NCBI GenBank assembly: GCA_026936325.1
Contig: JAPTHN010000192.1
Location: forward strand, 1-64,000
Direction of reading: 5' to 3'
Length of the DNA stretch: 64,000 bases
Origin: Platynereis dumerilii
Taxonomy: Eukaryota > Annelida > Polychaeta > Phyllodocida > Nereididae
Shown piece after piece: positions 1 through 10,230 of the stretch (its first letter is position 1; each line of letters starts with the position of its first letter). The notes under the pieces were generated by a model. It searched no databases, was not told the origin of the DNA, and saw only the letters and a list, made by a program, of their open reading frames with translations. Both the position numbers and the translations under genes were made by a program.

Positions 1-935
1 AAAGAATTGCAAAAGAAACAGTACATGAAAATCTGAAATAGGCACATTCCTGTTAAAGTGGTCATCACAAGAGTTGGATAAGCCATCGTGATAATGCAAT
101 ACGGAATTGTGAAAGCTGTGAATATAGAAACAATGATGAGAGTCATCTTGTAACACGTTCTGTATTCTGGCTGATGGTGGAATCTCCGTTATTGCTAAAT
201 GCACTTGTTCTTCTTTTCATTTGAATTATCATACTAATGTACAAGACGATGGTTAAAAAATTCATGACGACGTTTTGACCTATGATCAAATAGGCGAACA
301 GCGGCCAGGGTAATAGGTCATTAATGAAGAATGGCTTCCTGTAGAACGACACAGGTTGTATTACTGTATAATATGGTACAGTAGTTCCTGTAGTAGCAAG
401 GGTATATATCCAAGCACTTATGGCAATGGTGGCAGTCTTCTTTACCGTAACCCTTGTTTTGAAATATATCGGAAAAGTGACCGCCAACCAGCGTTCGATC
501 GCAATTAGGAAAAATGTCATGAATGACATGTTGGCCGAAACCATATGCAAGACATGTCCAAAGGCCAACATCAGCTTCAGGTGAATTCGTTGTTATTAAT
601 ATAATCCACGTAATTGCGAATCTTTACAATTAAAAGACTGATGCCATTTAGTAGATCAGCAGCAGCCAAACTGATGATTAAAACATTTTAGAAGAACGTA
701 AGTATTTAAATTTTATTACAGAGGTTATGACCAACAGATTAGCAAAACAAACTATAAATCCAATTAGTGGATACATAAAGTAGGTAGATACAGTAAAGTT
801 CCTGAAAAACTTAGTTTGAGTAAAATGTAAAACACTCTGTCCAGTATCATAGTTCTCTGTTGAAGAAATATTATTGATGTTATCTGTCGTAAAAACATTA
901 GGAATTTCTGTTGCCTTCACAGTAGAATCACTCAT
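1..935 (-). pseudogene. Rhodopsin-like (class A) G-protein-coupled receptor, partial and frame-disrupted
   Basis: The gene reads right to left and runs off the left edge. The first open piece (935-681, 85 residues) has an N-terminus with two N-glycosylation sequons (N22-I-S, N46-F-T) and TM1 at about residues 53-75, with the family asparagine in CFANLLVI, then a basic loop. A second frame (about 680-580) reads LIISLAAADLLNGI, the TM2 signature with its aspartate. A third frame (about 590-143) gives TM3 ending in IERW at the DRY position, then TM4, TM5 and a basic third loop. A fourth frame (142-1) gives TM6 with FTIPYC and the start of TM7. The pieces are in correct order but need three frame changes within about 600 bases, with no room for introns. 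Such receptors sit in the plasma membrane and signal through G proteins; the ligand cannot be told. It is either a young pseudogene or a real gene with assembly indels. Confidence 0.85.
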
Positions 936-1660
936 TATTATTCATGAATTGCAATTAGCAGAGGCAATTATGGCCATGAAGTGGTTTGACGTCAGTTGGA
1001 TGTTATTCCTAGAATAAAGAAGAGCATAATTATTTCTGTATGTATTCCGAACTGGGGTATTTGTGTCAGATCCATAAGTAATGTTGACAAATCAACAGAT
1101 TTCAATTCACAAACACCTTACTGCTAAATTTCCACTAAATTTTCTTTTAAATATATGAAATGAACACTCACCCTTCAAGTCTTGGAACGTTAGGAAGACA
1201 ACATGTCATGTTTTCTTATATATAGATTTAAGTCTGGGAGGATCAAACAGTTTAAATTAGTCGTCTGGAAAAACTTTTCATTTATGGATAACATGCTCAA
1301 GAAACTTAATTTCTTCTTATCGGCTAATGGGGTGTGGTCAATTCGAATTGGGAAACATCTAAAACAACAAAGATCTATAAGTTAAAATGTGTTAAGCTGT
1401 TTTTGTTGTTTTTCTTTTTTTTCCATTTGCTGTATGTTTCTTGTGTCATCATGATGATGATTTGTCATAATCATACCCAATACTTTCAACGTTTATTTGA
1501 TTTAAGGAGACTAATACTGCTGGTTGGTGATGGCTAACAGAAAGATTATGCATCTGATTTTTACTCTAAAATCAGTTATGACAGATCAAATGCCTTCTCT
1601 TGATCATGACTAATCAAAAAGCCTCTATGTTTCCCATGCTGAATGAAGAGAAGATGACAC
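936..1660. other. Intergenic DNA with no gene seen
   Basis: AT-rich sequence upstream of the receptor. Two short plus-strand open frames (1203-1385 and 1334-1537) have no recognisable domain, overlap each other and run through T-rich tracts, so they look like chance. No TIR pair, tRNA-like fold or tandem repeat was found. If the receptor has a promoter, it should lie here, but no clear element was recognised. Confidence 0.5.
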
Positions 1661-3329
1661 TTAAGGCCTAATTCAAAAATAATGAAGCCAAAGTGTGACA
1701 TGACCATCAAAATTTTAAAATGTTTATATGTATCAAATGACCACATAATATTATTGTGACAAACATGTCTAAGTTCTAGAAACTGTATTTACCATTTTGC
1801 TGTGGTTTGCGGAAATAACTGATAAAGCGGAATTTTATAAAATTTTATTTAGTTTAATTTCCATGGCAGTAAAATAAAAGTAGACTAAATGGTAACTTAT
1901 CTTCAAATTAAATCTAATTTTTTGTTGGATGACAAAACTCGTGTACTCTTAAGTCTCCACGGCGCTTTTCATCCAAATTCACCAAATATTTTATGAGGAA
2001 AACATTATTTTTCGAATTTTGTTGAAATATTTTACTTTTTAAACTTACATATTTTCTCCTCAGACTTAAAAATTTTCCTCTAAAATGATTTCACCTGTCC
2101 TGTTTCATGCGTCTATATGTGGGCTTTGAATTGGTACCAAATAAGTGCCACCAAGTGCATACGAACAGAGCAATTGAAGATAGAAGCGTGTTTTTTTAGC
2201 CTATTTTTCCAGATAAAAAGCCGATTTTGGGTAATGCTGTGACACAAAAGTCAAAAAAGGGTTCTGTTTTTTGACCAAAATCGATTTTATATGCATTTCA
2301 ATAATAACTGGATGAAGCTTAAGAGTAATTACAAAATTAAAGTGAAATTTGTGTTAGTTATTGCCTTTTTCAACAAATTGGCCCCAAATTTTGAGGAAAG
2401 CTTCACAATGAGCAAAATTTTGATAATGAAACATTGAAACATACTTCAACTACTGAAATATTGTGTTGATTATCACTACAAGTAATACTAGAATGATTGC
2501 GTTACTCCTTGCAAGAAAACCATGAAAATATGACCAATATTTTCCATAGCGTTACGCTTGCGACAAAGCCCCTTTTAAGAAATCTTTGTATTTTACCACC
2601 AGAAACCAGCTGCGGACCTCGATTACTTGATTGTTTCTCAAAACTACACAGATTTGCAACATTACAAGCCAAACCAGACTTAAAATGGAGCTTTTATTGC
2701 TCTGTGGCACTACAAAGTATTCTGAGCGTCACGCTTGCGACAGATTCACCTACCCTGCTATTCATTGGAACTTCTCAGTGAACTAAATTTTCCACAACTA
2801 TAAGAAGCTCCAAAATGGATAAGCAGATATAAGACTAGGTCTCAAGGGCCAAAAGATTCAACTGACACATGTCAAAGGGACACTAGAGCATCCCAGATCA
2901 GTAAGCGTCAAATTTGACTAAATTTTTGGAAGTCAACCTTGAATCGAAGTAGCTCAATAACGTTAACACAGGCAAATATAAATACTTGATTTGATCGATT
3001 TATGAAGCTGAGGATTATAGAGATTCCAAAAAGTGTTGAGAAATTGCCTTAGAATATGTCCAAATTTGTAAAACTGAAAGAATTCAAGTGGTCAAAAATG
3101 TTATGTCACGTTTTATTTGTGAAAAAATGCTAGTTTTTCAGTGTAATTCAACTCTATCTCAATAGCTATGAGCCAGATAAGAATGTCGTGAAATTTTCAG
3201 GAAAGTTGCAAAAGAATGTAATTAAAGCAATGGTGTATCATGAAGTTGTCACATACAGCCATTCTCATATTTTGAGACCCCTACTGAAAATATGCCGTGT
3301 GGCTTCATTATTTTTGAACTAGGCCTTAA
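1661..3329. mobile_element. TTAA-flanked non-autonomous DNA transposon (piggyBac- or Kolobok-type)
   Basis: The sequence at 1661 begins TTAAGGCCTAATTCAAAAAT and its reverse complement ends at 3329. About 30 of the first 31 bases match, running through AATGAAGCCA on each side. TTAA stands at both ends (1661-1664 and 3326-3329), the target duplication of TTAA-targeting transposases. The interior (about 1.6 kb) is AT-rich. It contains the motif GCGTYACGCTTGCGACA twice (about 2551 and 2729). The only open frame of any length (2497-2781, 94 codons) shows no transposase feature. It is therefore a non-autonomous copy that would have been moved by an enzyme encoded elsewhere. piggyBac and Kolobok both use TTAA, and the ends alone do not separate them. 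Confidence 0.8.
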
Positions 3330-4027
3330 TCACTGCTATCAAATGCCATTTTCGCAGTGCAACAGTCCACTATTTTTTGGATATCACATTTCTGTCAGAA
3401 TGTCTTTCACATCAGTCACCCATACACATTCTCACTTCTCAGGGTTGACTTGTGAAAGTCTACCCTGACCACATCATAGGTGTTTTCATGAAGAAATAAC
3501 TTCAGGAAAGATTACTACCCCTCCGGTGTGAAAAACATAATTCACAGTTTGGGAATGCTCAAGGCAATTGAATGATAATTTGAATGTTTAATTGTTGTCT
3601 GTTTGTTGTTTCAAGATTTTATGTGTAGAAAACGACAAACAATTAATTAAATTATGGATTTCAAATGCCGGAAAAAAAGCTGTAGAGCCCGGAACTGAGT
3701 CAGCTACCTTGGTCAGCTGACTTGTAGAAATTGTGGCTGACTTTTTCAGCTAGCTGCATTTTGTTGGCTGTAACTTTTAAAAGCTGACTTACGTCAGCTG
3801 ACATGAAGCGTTATTTTCTTGAAATTTTCACAGTTATATAATATGACAGTCACTGTAGCATGAATCTTTAGTCTTCGTGAGAAAGTCCAAGCCTGATAGT
3901 CCAACCACAAAGTGCTGTTTATAACTATAGTATGACAAGGTTCAAGCTTTGAGTCACAAATTTGGGACATTTGACTGAAAAAAATCCTGAAGGCTCATTT
4001 TTCATTCTTTGAACAAGGTTTGAAGCT
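3330..4027. other. Intergenic DNA with a cluster of CAGCTGAC-type motifs
   Basis: No gene is seen. Between about 3695 and 3805 the motif TCAGCTGAC or close variants recurs several times, including two full copies in GGTCAGCTGACTTG and ACGTCAGCTGACAT. The core CAGCTG is an E-box, but the cluster also looks like a degenerate short tandem repeat. No regulatory role can be claimed. Confidence 0.4.
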
Positions 4028-4985
4028 TATGCACCAGTCATTTGTAACCCCTACCCCCCACCCCCGGGGATGGCGGGGCAGGGCTGGACTGGGCCGCCGG
4101 GATACCGGAGAATTCCCGGTGGCCGATGCCTCTGTGGCCGATTGGCCAAGGATATGATGCAGAAAAAAATCTGATAAATTTGGTCCCCGTTTTCGCAACC
4201 CTAACATATTTGGTACCATTAGAATCGCCTTAGAAAAAAAATTCCAATGGTGTCAAGACCAAAGATCATATTGTAGACTATTACGACTCATAAGAGTAAA
4301 TTGTCTTCTATAGTTGTAGTCATGAATCATAATAATTTGTATTTTTGGATGGCCCTAAAAGGGCCATGTGTCGCCCATTCTTGCTCTACCCACTCTCTTG
4401 CAGTGCCTGGGTTACTATAATTAGGCATATATATAGCATTCAGTTAGCATTTTATTCACTCAGAGAGAATTTCCATATAAGCACATGGGGCATTTAACCT
4501 TACATATGTCCATAATTTAAAGATAAACAAGTTTGTCTTGGGAGTAAATCTAAAACCCCGCCCCCAGTGGCTAAAAAATTATGGGGCATACCTAGGCTAG
4601 GGCTGCCCAAGGGGCCCACCCCTCAGGGGGGCCCCCAACCCATAGAATGTGACATAAACATATAAAATCTTAATACACAGGTAGTTCCCAATGGGGGCCC
4701 CAAACGCGCTGACCCTAGGGACCCCGCTAGCTCTTTTTGAGCCCCTGTCCGCCCCGAATATCGTCTGATGGGCCCCTAACTGGGCCACTGTCCACAAAAA
4801 TTTCCAGGGCCGATTTTCTATCCCAGTCCACCCCTGTGGTGGGGACATTTCCAAAGGGTGGGGGTGGAAAAATCTGGAAATCCCCACCCCCTGGAAGAAA
4901 TTTTATTCGGAAAGTGCCGGAAATGCCCCCACCCCAACTCCCCCACCCATACCCCTGGGGCAATGGTGCCTTCATGTAATATCAA
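4028..4985. repeat. G/C-rich interspersed repeat, copy 1, split by a hAT-like insertion
   Basis: The left piece (about 4028-4078) starts TTATGCACCAGTCATTTGTA and runs into C-rich sequence. The right piece (about 4837-4985) continues with GTGGGGACATTTCC, several blocks of CCCC(A)CCCC and a GGAAAT-type motif. The same order of motifs is found in reverse at 9275-9455, so this is an interspersed family. The two pieces here are held apart by the element at 4079-4836. Overlapping open frames across it on both strands only reflect its base composition. Confidence 0.7.
4079..4836. mobile_element. hAT-like non-autonomous transposon, 758 bp
   Basis: The left end reads CAGGGCTGGACTGGGC and the right end, reversed, CAGGGGTGGACTGGGA, a TIR of about 15 bases with one difference inside it. 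The flanks are TGGCGGGG (4071-4078) and TGGTGGGG (4837-4844), an 8-base duplication with one mismatch. TIRs beginning CAGGG together with 8-bp duplications fit the hAT superfamily. No transposase frame is present. It was inserted into the G/C-rich repeat described at 4028-4985 and is thus younger than that copy. Confidence 0.85.
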
Positions 4986-5469
4986 TGTTTTAAGTTTTCA
5001 AAAGCCTCTAGATATCAACATTGACACCAACAGCTTGGCATCATTGATCAGTTAATCTGTTTCTAAATTTCTGGGGCATTTCCAATCACACACCAAATGT
5101 TATTTGAGTACACAGATTATTCTGATTTTGGAAAAAAAAACAGCTGCTACAAGCCGTTTTTCTTGATGGTGAATGCAATTTCTGAGTCCTGAGAGCTCTA
5201 CCAGGGGTGCCGTAAGGAAATGAGGGCGGCACCGTTGCCTACTACTCAATTAAGCCTGCTCCTGTTCAAGATTGTAAATGGTATTCAGGAATATCAATTT
5301 GATACTGTTTCAAGAACATTCCCTTATTCAAAAACATCTACCATTGCCCTTCCAGGCGGAATTGCGCACAGGGGGACACTTTGAAAGCGTACTATTTTAT
5401 ATATATATACACACGGGCGGACTGGTGGCATTTTGGGCCCGTGGCAAAAAAAGTCAATGGGCCCCTATG
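4986..5469. other. Intergenic DNA with no gene seen
   Basis: Mixed sequence without a recognisable gene. A short TA/CA microsatellite lies near 5398-5414. It is followed by GCGGACTGGTGGCATTTT, which resembles the end of a CAGGG-type hAT element, but no partner end was found. Small open frames on both strands overlap and look random. Confidence 0.4.
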
Positions 5470-6408
5470 TAGGGGGGACGGGGGCACATTGGGACGCGGG
5501 GCACTGTGGGACGGTGGGGTTTTCTTGGATCCTGGCAAGGTATAGGATATGGTAGTGCCATCATTTCTTGTATTTTCACATCCTGCTGTTTCCATGGTTT
5601 TATAGACAAATTACAGTCATATGCAGAAGTATGGCGAGCAAAAGTTTGTTGTCCTACCACGAAAGTAAATATGGAAGGGTTCAATTCAAACCATTCTGTG
5701 GACAAACCATGAACAATGAGGCTTTCTCAGTGTTTGTATGAATTTTATATATCGTAACGAACAGTTATGAATTGCTATCATGATAAACACACTCACTGGT
5801 GTCCGAGAAATTAGCATTTTGGTGTAAAAGTCATATCGGGGCTCATTGGGACAGTGAATTTGGGGCACATTGGGACGCCCTTAATATGGCAGAATTTAAG
5901 TGTCCAAGGCAACTGAATGACCTGGGACAGCACACAACAGGTATTCAGGCCACAGGGAATAGAGGCAGAGTGGATTACCATGCTCTGTGAACAAATTTGT
6001 CGCAAAGCACTGTGTGTTACTTACATAGATGTCCGCACCCAGGACAGTTTATGTTAAATGTTTAAAACTGTTTAAAGTTATGAACTATTGGCACTACAAA
6101 GTGTTAATGCACTGTATATTATCTTACGCACTACTTATATGTGATATCTATTGCACGTGGAGTGTTAAAATGATTTTTTAATTGATGTCCCAATGTGCCC
6201 CGGCTGTTTTAGCCGGGGCACATTGGGACAGTCATTTTTACGACTCTCTGGCTGCAATAGGGTAGATGCAGTCCAGTTTACTATGCCTTGCATTTAAGCT
6301 CAATAGTATTTGTGATATTCATGCAAACTTCTGAGTTCTTCAGTGCTTTCAGCATTGAGCAAAATTAGTAGACATTAAAAGCGTCCCAATGTGCCCCCGT
6401 TTCCCCTA
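5470..6408. mobile_element. Non-autonomous TIR element with GGGGCACATTGGGAC ends, about 0.94 kb
   Basis: Left end 5470-5497 and right end 6381-6408 are inverted copies over 28 bases with 2 mismatches. The inner 20 bases (ACGGGGGCACATTGGGACGC) are identical. Both ends begin TA, so a TA target duplication is possible. The end motif GGGGCACATTGGGAC recurs inside: at 5838-5852 as a one-base variant, at about 5864-5878, and twice head to head in the hairpin at 6186-6230. It codes for nothing recognisable. Related fragments lie at 7806-7982 in the opposite orientation and at 8695-8800. Confidence 0.75.
6186..6230. repeat. Perfect 20-bp inverted repeat with 5-base loop
   Basis: Arms TGTCCCAATGTGCCCCGGCT (6186-6205) and its exact reverse complement (6211-6230) flank the loop GTTTT. 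The arms contain the end motif of the surrounding element, so the hairpin looks like two element ends joined head to head. It would form a strong cruciform or RNA hairpin. Confidence 0.9.
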
Positions 6409-6578
6409 CCTATCGGCAGCATCATTTTCAAATGTTGATAATTTGGTAAATTATAATTAGAATAGGGGCCCCAAAGTGAGCAGATTTTGTCTTTATTAAT
6501 CAATTTGATTGTATCCCACTGAGTTAAATCAGATGGCTTAGCTTTGCTCCTTTACGTTTTTCTTGAAATTATGTTTTT

Positions 6579-7680
6579 ACCTTCAGCGAACGAAGTTCGA
6601 AGAAGGTATTGTAATCAGTTGGGTAAAAATGTTGTCCGTCCGCCGGCGGGCGGCGGCCGGGTGGGCGGTCGGGCGGCGGGCGGATAGATCGTTTCCGGGC
6701 CAGCACTCGGCCTCTATTGAGTGTACATGGATGAAATTTGGTATACATACAGCCTGTATGGTCTTGTTGTGCCTTTTGATGGTCTAATTGATAGATATTC
6801 AATACCTTTTGAAATAATTGAGAAAATATAAAAATTATTTTTGTTCGTTTCCGGGCCAAATCTCAGTCACTATTGCATGTGCACTTATGAAATTTGGTAC
6901 AGATGAGGCCTATATGGTCTAGTTGTGCCTTTTGATGGTCTCATTGATGGATATTTTATACTTTTTGCAAAAATTGGAAAATAGAAAAATATGTATTTTT
7001 TGGTTCTTTGGGCTGAGACTCGGTCACTATTGCATGTAAATGGATAAGGTTTGGTACACACATGGCCCATAAGGTCTTGTTGTGCCCTTTGAAAGGTCTG
7101 GTGGAAAATATTAAATGCTATTTGAAATATTAAAAAAAAAGAGAAAAAATAAATTTTTTGTTTCTGGCTTGACTTGGTCACTATTGCATGTACATGGATA
7201 AAGTTTGGTACACATATGACTTATGTGGTATAGTTGTGCCTTTTCATGGTCTGACTGATACATATCTATTCTATACTTTTTGTAATATTGAGAAAAAATA
7301 TTAAAAATACTTATTTTCTTATTCGAGCCAAAACGTGCCCACTATTGCATATACAGCAATGCCATTTCCTACGCGTATCACCTATAAAATGTAGCAGTGC
7401 TTTTTGACTTGTTTTTAACACCTTTTGAATGATTGGAAAAACTTTGTACATGCATAAAACCGTACCATAATATAAGTAAATTAGTATAATAAGGCCTTTC
7501 CCTGCTTTTACAAACCCTGGCAAGCACACAGGTAGATCGCAGGGCAGCAGGCAAATAACAGATAATGAAACGCCATTACTCGCCATGGCCACTGTTGCAT
7601 ACCTATAATATACGGAATTTGGTAAACACGCCAATTTTATGATGTAATGTAATCTTCTAAATCTGTTATTCGCTGAAGGT
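6579..7680. mobile_element. TIR element (ACCTTCAGCGAA ends) carrying internal tandem units
   Basis: The ends 6579-6590 and 7669-7680 are a perfect 12-base inverted repeat, ACCTTCAGCGAA. Inside, from about 6700 to 7345, a unit of roughly 140-160 bases repeats about five times. Each unit has CACTATTGCATGTACATGGA, then TTTGGTACACAYATG, then TTGTGCCTTTTGATGG, then an A/T-rich tract. The first unit is preceded by a G/C-rich stretch near 6640-6700. No protein is encoded. A second copy of the same family lies at 42861-43319, starting with the same 12 bases. Confidence 0.7.
6700..7345. repeat. Diverged tandem repeat of about 150 bp, about 5 units, inside a TIR element
   Basis: Successive copies of the TTGCATGTACATGG...TTGTGCCTTTTGATGG block start near 6715, 6865, 7020, 7170 and 7330, with growing divergence and A-rich spacers. 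The array is enclosed by the 12-base TIRs at 6579 and 7669. A short array inside a transposon is the same arrangement as at 14.3-16.3 kb. Confidence 0.7.
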
Positions 7681-8000
7681 TTGCTGCTGCGCAGCCTATG
7701 TTTTGGACGTCTTGCATGGGCCTCCCTGAGTGGATGGGCCAGTGGCCTCTGCCAAATAGGCCATATAAAGTGCTTCCCAGAATATCACATTTGCTGAACA
7801 TTAGGGTCCCAATGAGCCCCAACATGACTAGTCATGTGCACACCAAAATGCTAATTTCTCAGGCACCAGGGAGTGGGTTTGTCAGGATAGTTATTCAATA
7901 CCATTCGTTACGATGTATGAAGCTCATACTCAAGCATTGAGAAAACCTGATTGTTCATGGTTTGTCCAGAGAATGGTTCGAAATGTACTCCTTTAGTCAA
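7681..8000 (-). repeat. Fragment of the GGGGCACATTGGGAC element family, inverted
   Basis: The reverse complement of 7806-7982 aligns with 5683-5852. Shared blocks include GGACAAACCATGAACAAT, GAGAAATTAGCATTTTGGTG and GGGGCTCATTGGGAC. The neighbouring part (7723-7800) aligns with the third fragment at 8695-8800. No complete TIR pair is seen here, so it is a fragment. No gene is recognised. Confidence 0.7.
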
Positions 8001-8694
8001 GGCGTAGCAAAAGAAACTTTTTTTTACAAAATCTCTGAATTTGGCTGTTATTTGCTGTTAAAAGGATAGAAACATCTGAGATGGGAATTTACAGGATTTG
8101 AAGGCATCACCATATCATAAACCTCGTCAGAAACCAAGAAAACTCCACTGTATATATATACGCTCTTTGGCTGGTACTTCAACTTGAAAACCTATCGCAA
8201 ATAGGAAAAAACCCTCAAATTTGGTGGAGGAAATGGACTATCAAACCCCAAAGTCAAAAGCTTTTGTATGTGGCACTAGCACCCCAAGCAGCAAAAGAAG
8301 TTCAAAGGTACCCAGAGCAAAAAGAAGTATGAAAGCAGTACCTTCTCTCGGTGAAGAAGTACAAAATCAGTACAAAAGCAGTAGCCTACGTGGTCTGGTC
8401 CCACATAGCAAATGTACTCCTATTATACTGATTTTGTGCTTCTATGCAAATTGAGTACTGATTTTATACTTCTAGTGACAGAATTTGAATAATCATGTAC
8501 TGCTTATGTACTCCTCTAATTAACTTCTAAATTTCATTTCAACATTTTGTGTAGAGAATTTATACTTCTATGACTTAGGCTGCTTAAGCTATAGATTCAG
8601 TCACATGTGGGTCATGTTCACTTCCAGAACTCGGAAAATGTGGAGGTGTGTCCAGGTGTTTAATTATAATATTCATTGAATTACTGGCATAATT
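8001..8694. other. Non-coding DNA with four to five AGAAGTAnAAAnCAGTAC motifs in dyad arrangement
   Basis: The motif occurs in plus orientation at 8323 (AGAAGTATGAAAGCAGTAC) and 8355-8373 (AGAAGTACAAAATCAGTAC), with a weaker copy near 8297. It occurs in reverse orientation at 8426-8443 and 8455-8473. The pair 8355-8372 and 8426-8443 matches at 17 of 18 positions, giving a hairpin with a 53-base loop. The 77-codon open frame across it (8221-8454) has no recognisable domain. Confidence 0.55.
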
Positions 8695-8800
8695 TCCCTG
8701 AGTGGATGGGCCCGTGGCAGCTGCCACATAAGCCATATAAAGTGTGTCCTAATGTGCACCGTTTCAGCTTCCAAGAATACCACATTCGCAACCCTATTTT
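8695..8800. repeat. Third fragment of the 7.7 kb repeat family
   Basis: TCCCTGAGTGGATGGGCC followed by GCCATATAAAGTG aligns with 7723-7773. After a short extra segment containing TCCTAATGTGCACC, a variant of the GTCCCAATGTGCCCC motif, it aligns again over AGAATACCACATT. It has the same orientation as the 7.7 kb fragment. Confidence 0.6.
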
Positions 8801-9032
8801 AGGACTTCCATCTGCATTATGCAACCCGTGGGTTCTTGTTTCAATATGTCAGGGCAAGACAGCTGACGTGGCCATACTTATATAAGCTTTTTTTACAAAG
8901 AGAAAAATAGAAAAATATCAATTCCCTCAACTCATTAGCACTTTTAAGATATTTCCACAAACGGAATGAAACGGCAAGAAGCTCTTGTCAATTAAACCAA
9001 TGTCACAAGAACTGACAACAATGGCATGAGTC

Positions 9033-9189
9033 CAGTGGTGTAGCCAGTGGTGGGGCGGGGGGGGGCAAGTTACCCCCCGAAAGGATTTTGGGAAATTTTT
9101 GCAGATATATTGCCGTTGGTAGCAATAACAATTTTGGGGAAATTTCTTGGTGGTTTGGCCCCCTGGAAAAAATCCTGGATACGCCACTG
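9033..9189. mobile_element. Short MITE with CAGTGGYGTAGCCAG ends, 157 bp
   Basis: The left end reads CAGTGGTGTAGCCAG and the right end, reversed, CAGTGGCGTATCCAG. The flanks are CATGAGTC on the left and ATGAGCTC on the right, sharing ATGAG, a slightly decayed target duplication of 7-8 bases. The interior has a G run and GGAAATTTTTG-type blocks. The length and ends suit a hAT-type MITE. A related end is found at 34440. Confidence 0.75.
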
Positions 9190-9274
9190 ATGAGCTCTCT
9201 CTCTTTTTCACATCGAAAAAATATATCTACTTCATCACTTCACATAAATTTGCTAATATCAATTCAGCTTCAGC

Positions 9275-9455
9275 TCCATAATGTAATTCCCCACCCCCGA
9301 CCCTGGAGGAAAACATATTTCGGAAATTCTCGGAAATCCCCGAGGGTTGGGGGCATTTTACACTTGGAAATCCCCAGGTAAACCCCAGGAAAGTCCCCAC
9401 TAAACCCCCACCATACACGGGGTGGGGGGTCGTCGTTACAAATGACTGGTGCATA
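9275..9455. repeat. G/C-rich interspersed repeat, copy 2 (inverted relative to copy 1)
   Basis: Ends on the right with GTTACAAATGACTGGTGCAT, the reverse complement of the start of copy 1 at 4028. It contains the same GGAAATCCCC, GTCCCCACT and CCCCCACC blocks. Unlike copy 1 it is uninterrupted, about 180 bases, and so shows what the family looks like without the hAT insertion. Confidence 0.7.
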
Positions 9456-9499
9456 ACTGACAAAAATGAATGTTAGAATCTTCAACATCGGTGTGACGG

Positions 9500-10230
9500 T
9501 GTCTATAAACTTATGCCTAGTTCACACGGAGACGTATCAGGGGTTTCTTGCCACGGCGATTCTTACTTTTCCAGAAAAGTAGGAGATAATTAAACTACTT
9601 TCAACAATTCGGCGACGATAATTTCGTCCACGGCGCATCTTAAACTCAACAAAAGTTCCTAGAAATCACGTGACAGGTTGGTGAAGCAAGAATTTGCTTC
9701 ACCAAAGATTCAACCTGTTGAATCTTGACGAAGCAAAGACTCATGATGCAATCATGCAAAAGACCTGAAAGACCTTGGGCGAAGCTACAGATTGCCTGGG
9801 CGAAGCTACAGATTGCCTGGGCGAGGCTAGAGACTGCTTGGGTGAGGCTAGAGAGTGCTTGGGCGAGGCTACTTTATCATTGAGTCTATACAACTTCGGC
9901 GACGCAACTGCACAACTCGCCGACGCAAAGATTCTGATGAAACGCTGAAACAGCTGTTTGCCTCACCGAAACAGCTGTTTGCTTGGGCATAATTGAGTAT
10001 TTGTGAGGTGCCTGGGCGAGGCTACAGGCTGCTTGGGCGAAGCAACAGGCTGCTTGGGCGAGGCTAGTTTAATATTGAAGCAATGGAACTTCACCGAGGC
10101 TCCTTACAACTCGCCGACACAATTCTCTTCCTCATTGGGGTTGCTTCGGCACTAATTACGAGCGATTCGGCGTAGAATACGAGTGCCTCGTCGTCCTAGG
10201 ATCCACCCACGACGATGTATAACCTTTAAT
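9500..10230. repeat. 21-bp minisatellite patches and short perfect palindromes
   Basis: From about 9775 to 9875 a 21-base unit of the type TGGGCGAGGCTACAGATTGCC repeats about five times. It returns about three times at 10012-10072. Just before, GGTGAAGCAAGAATTTGCTTCACC-type sequence (near 9681) has 10-base arms, and AGATTCAACCTGTTGAATCT (near 9709) is a palindrome with 9-base arms. GCTTCRCC-like words are spread through the whole stretch. No coding frame or TIR pair was confirmed; the stretch may be one decayed element beginning near CCTAGTTCACACGG at 9515. Confidence 0.55.

Noticed and set aside
2497-2781. 94-codon frame inside the TTAA element as a transposase
   Set aside because: Too short, with no DDD/DDE-type catalytic spacing or zinc-binding pattern visible.
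4597-5055. Overlapping proline/glycine-rich frames on both strands
   Set aside because: They are produced by C and G runs in the G/C-rich repeat and the hAT-like element.
6640-6690. CpG island or promoter at the GGCGGGCGGCGG stretch
   Set aside because: Only about 50 bases long and internal to a TIR element; no gene starts nearby.
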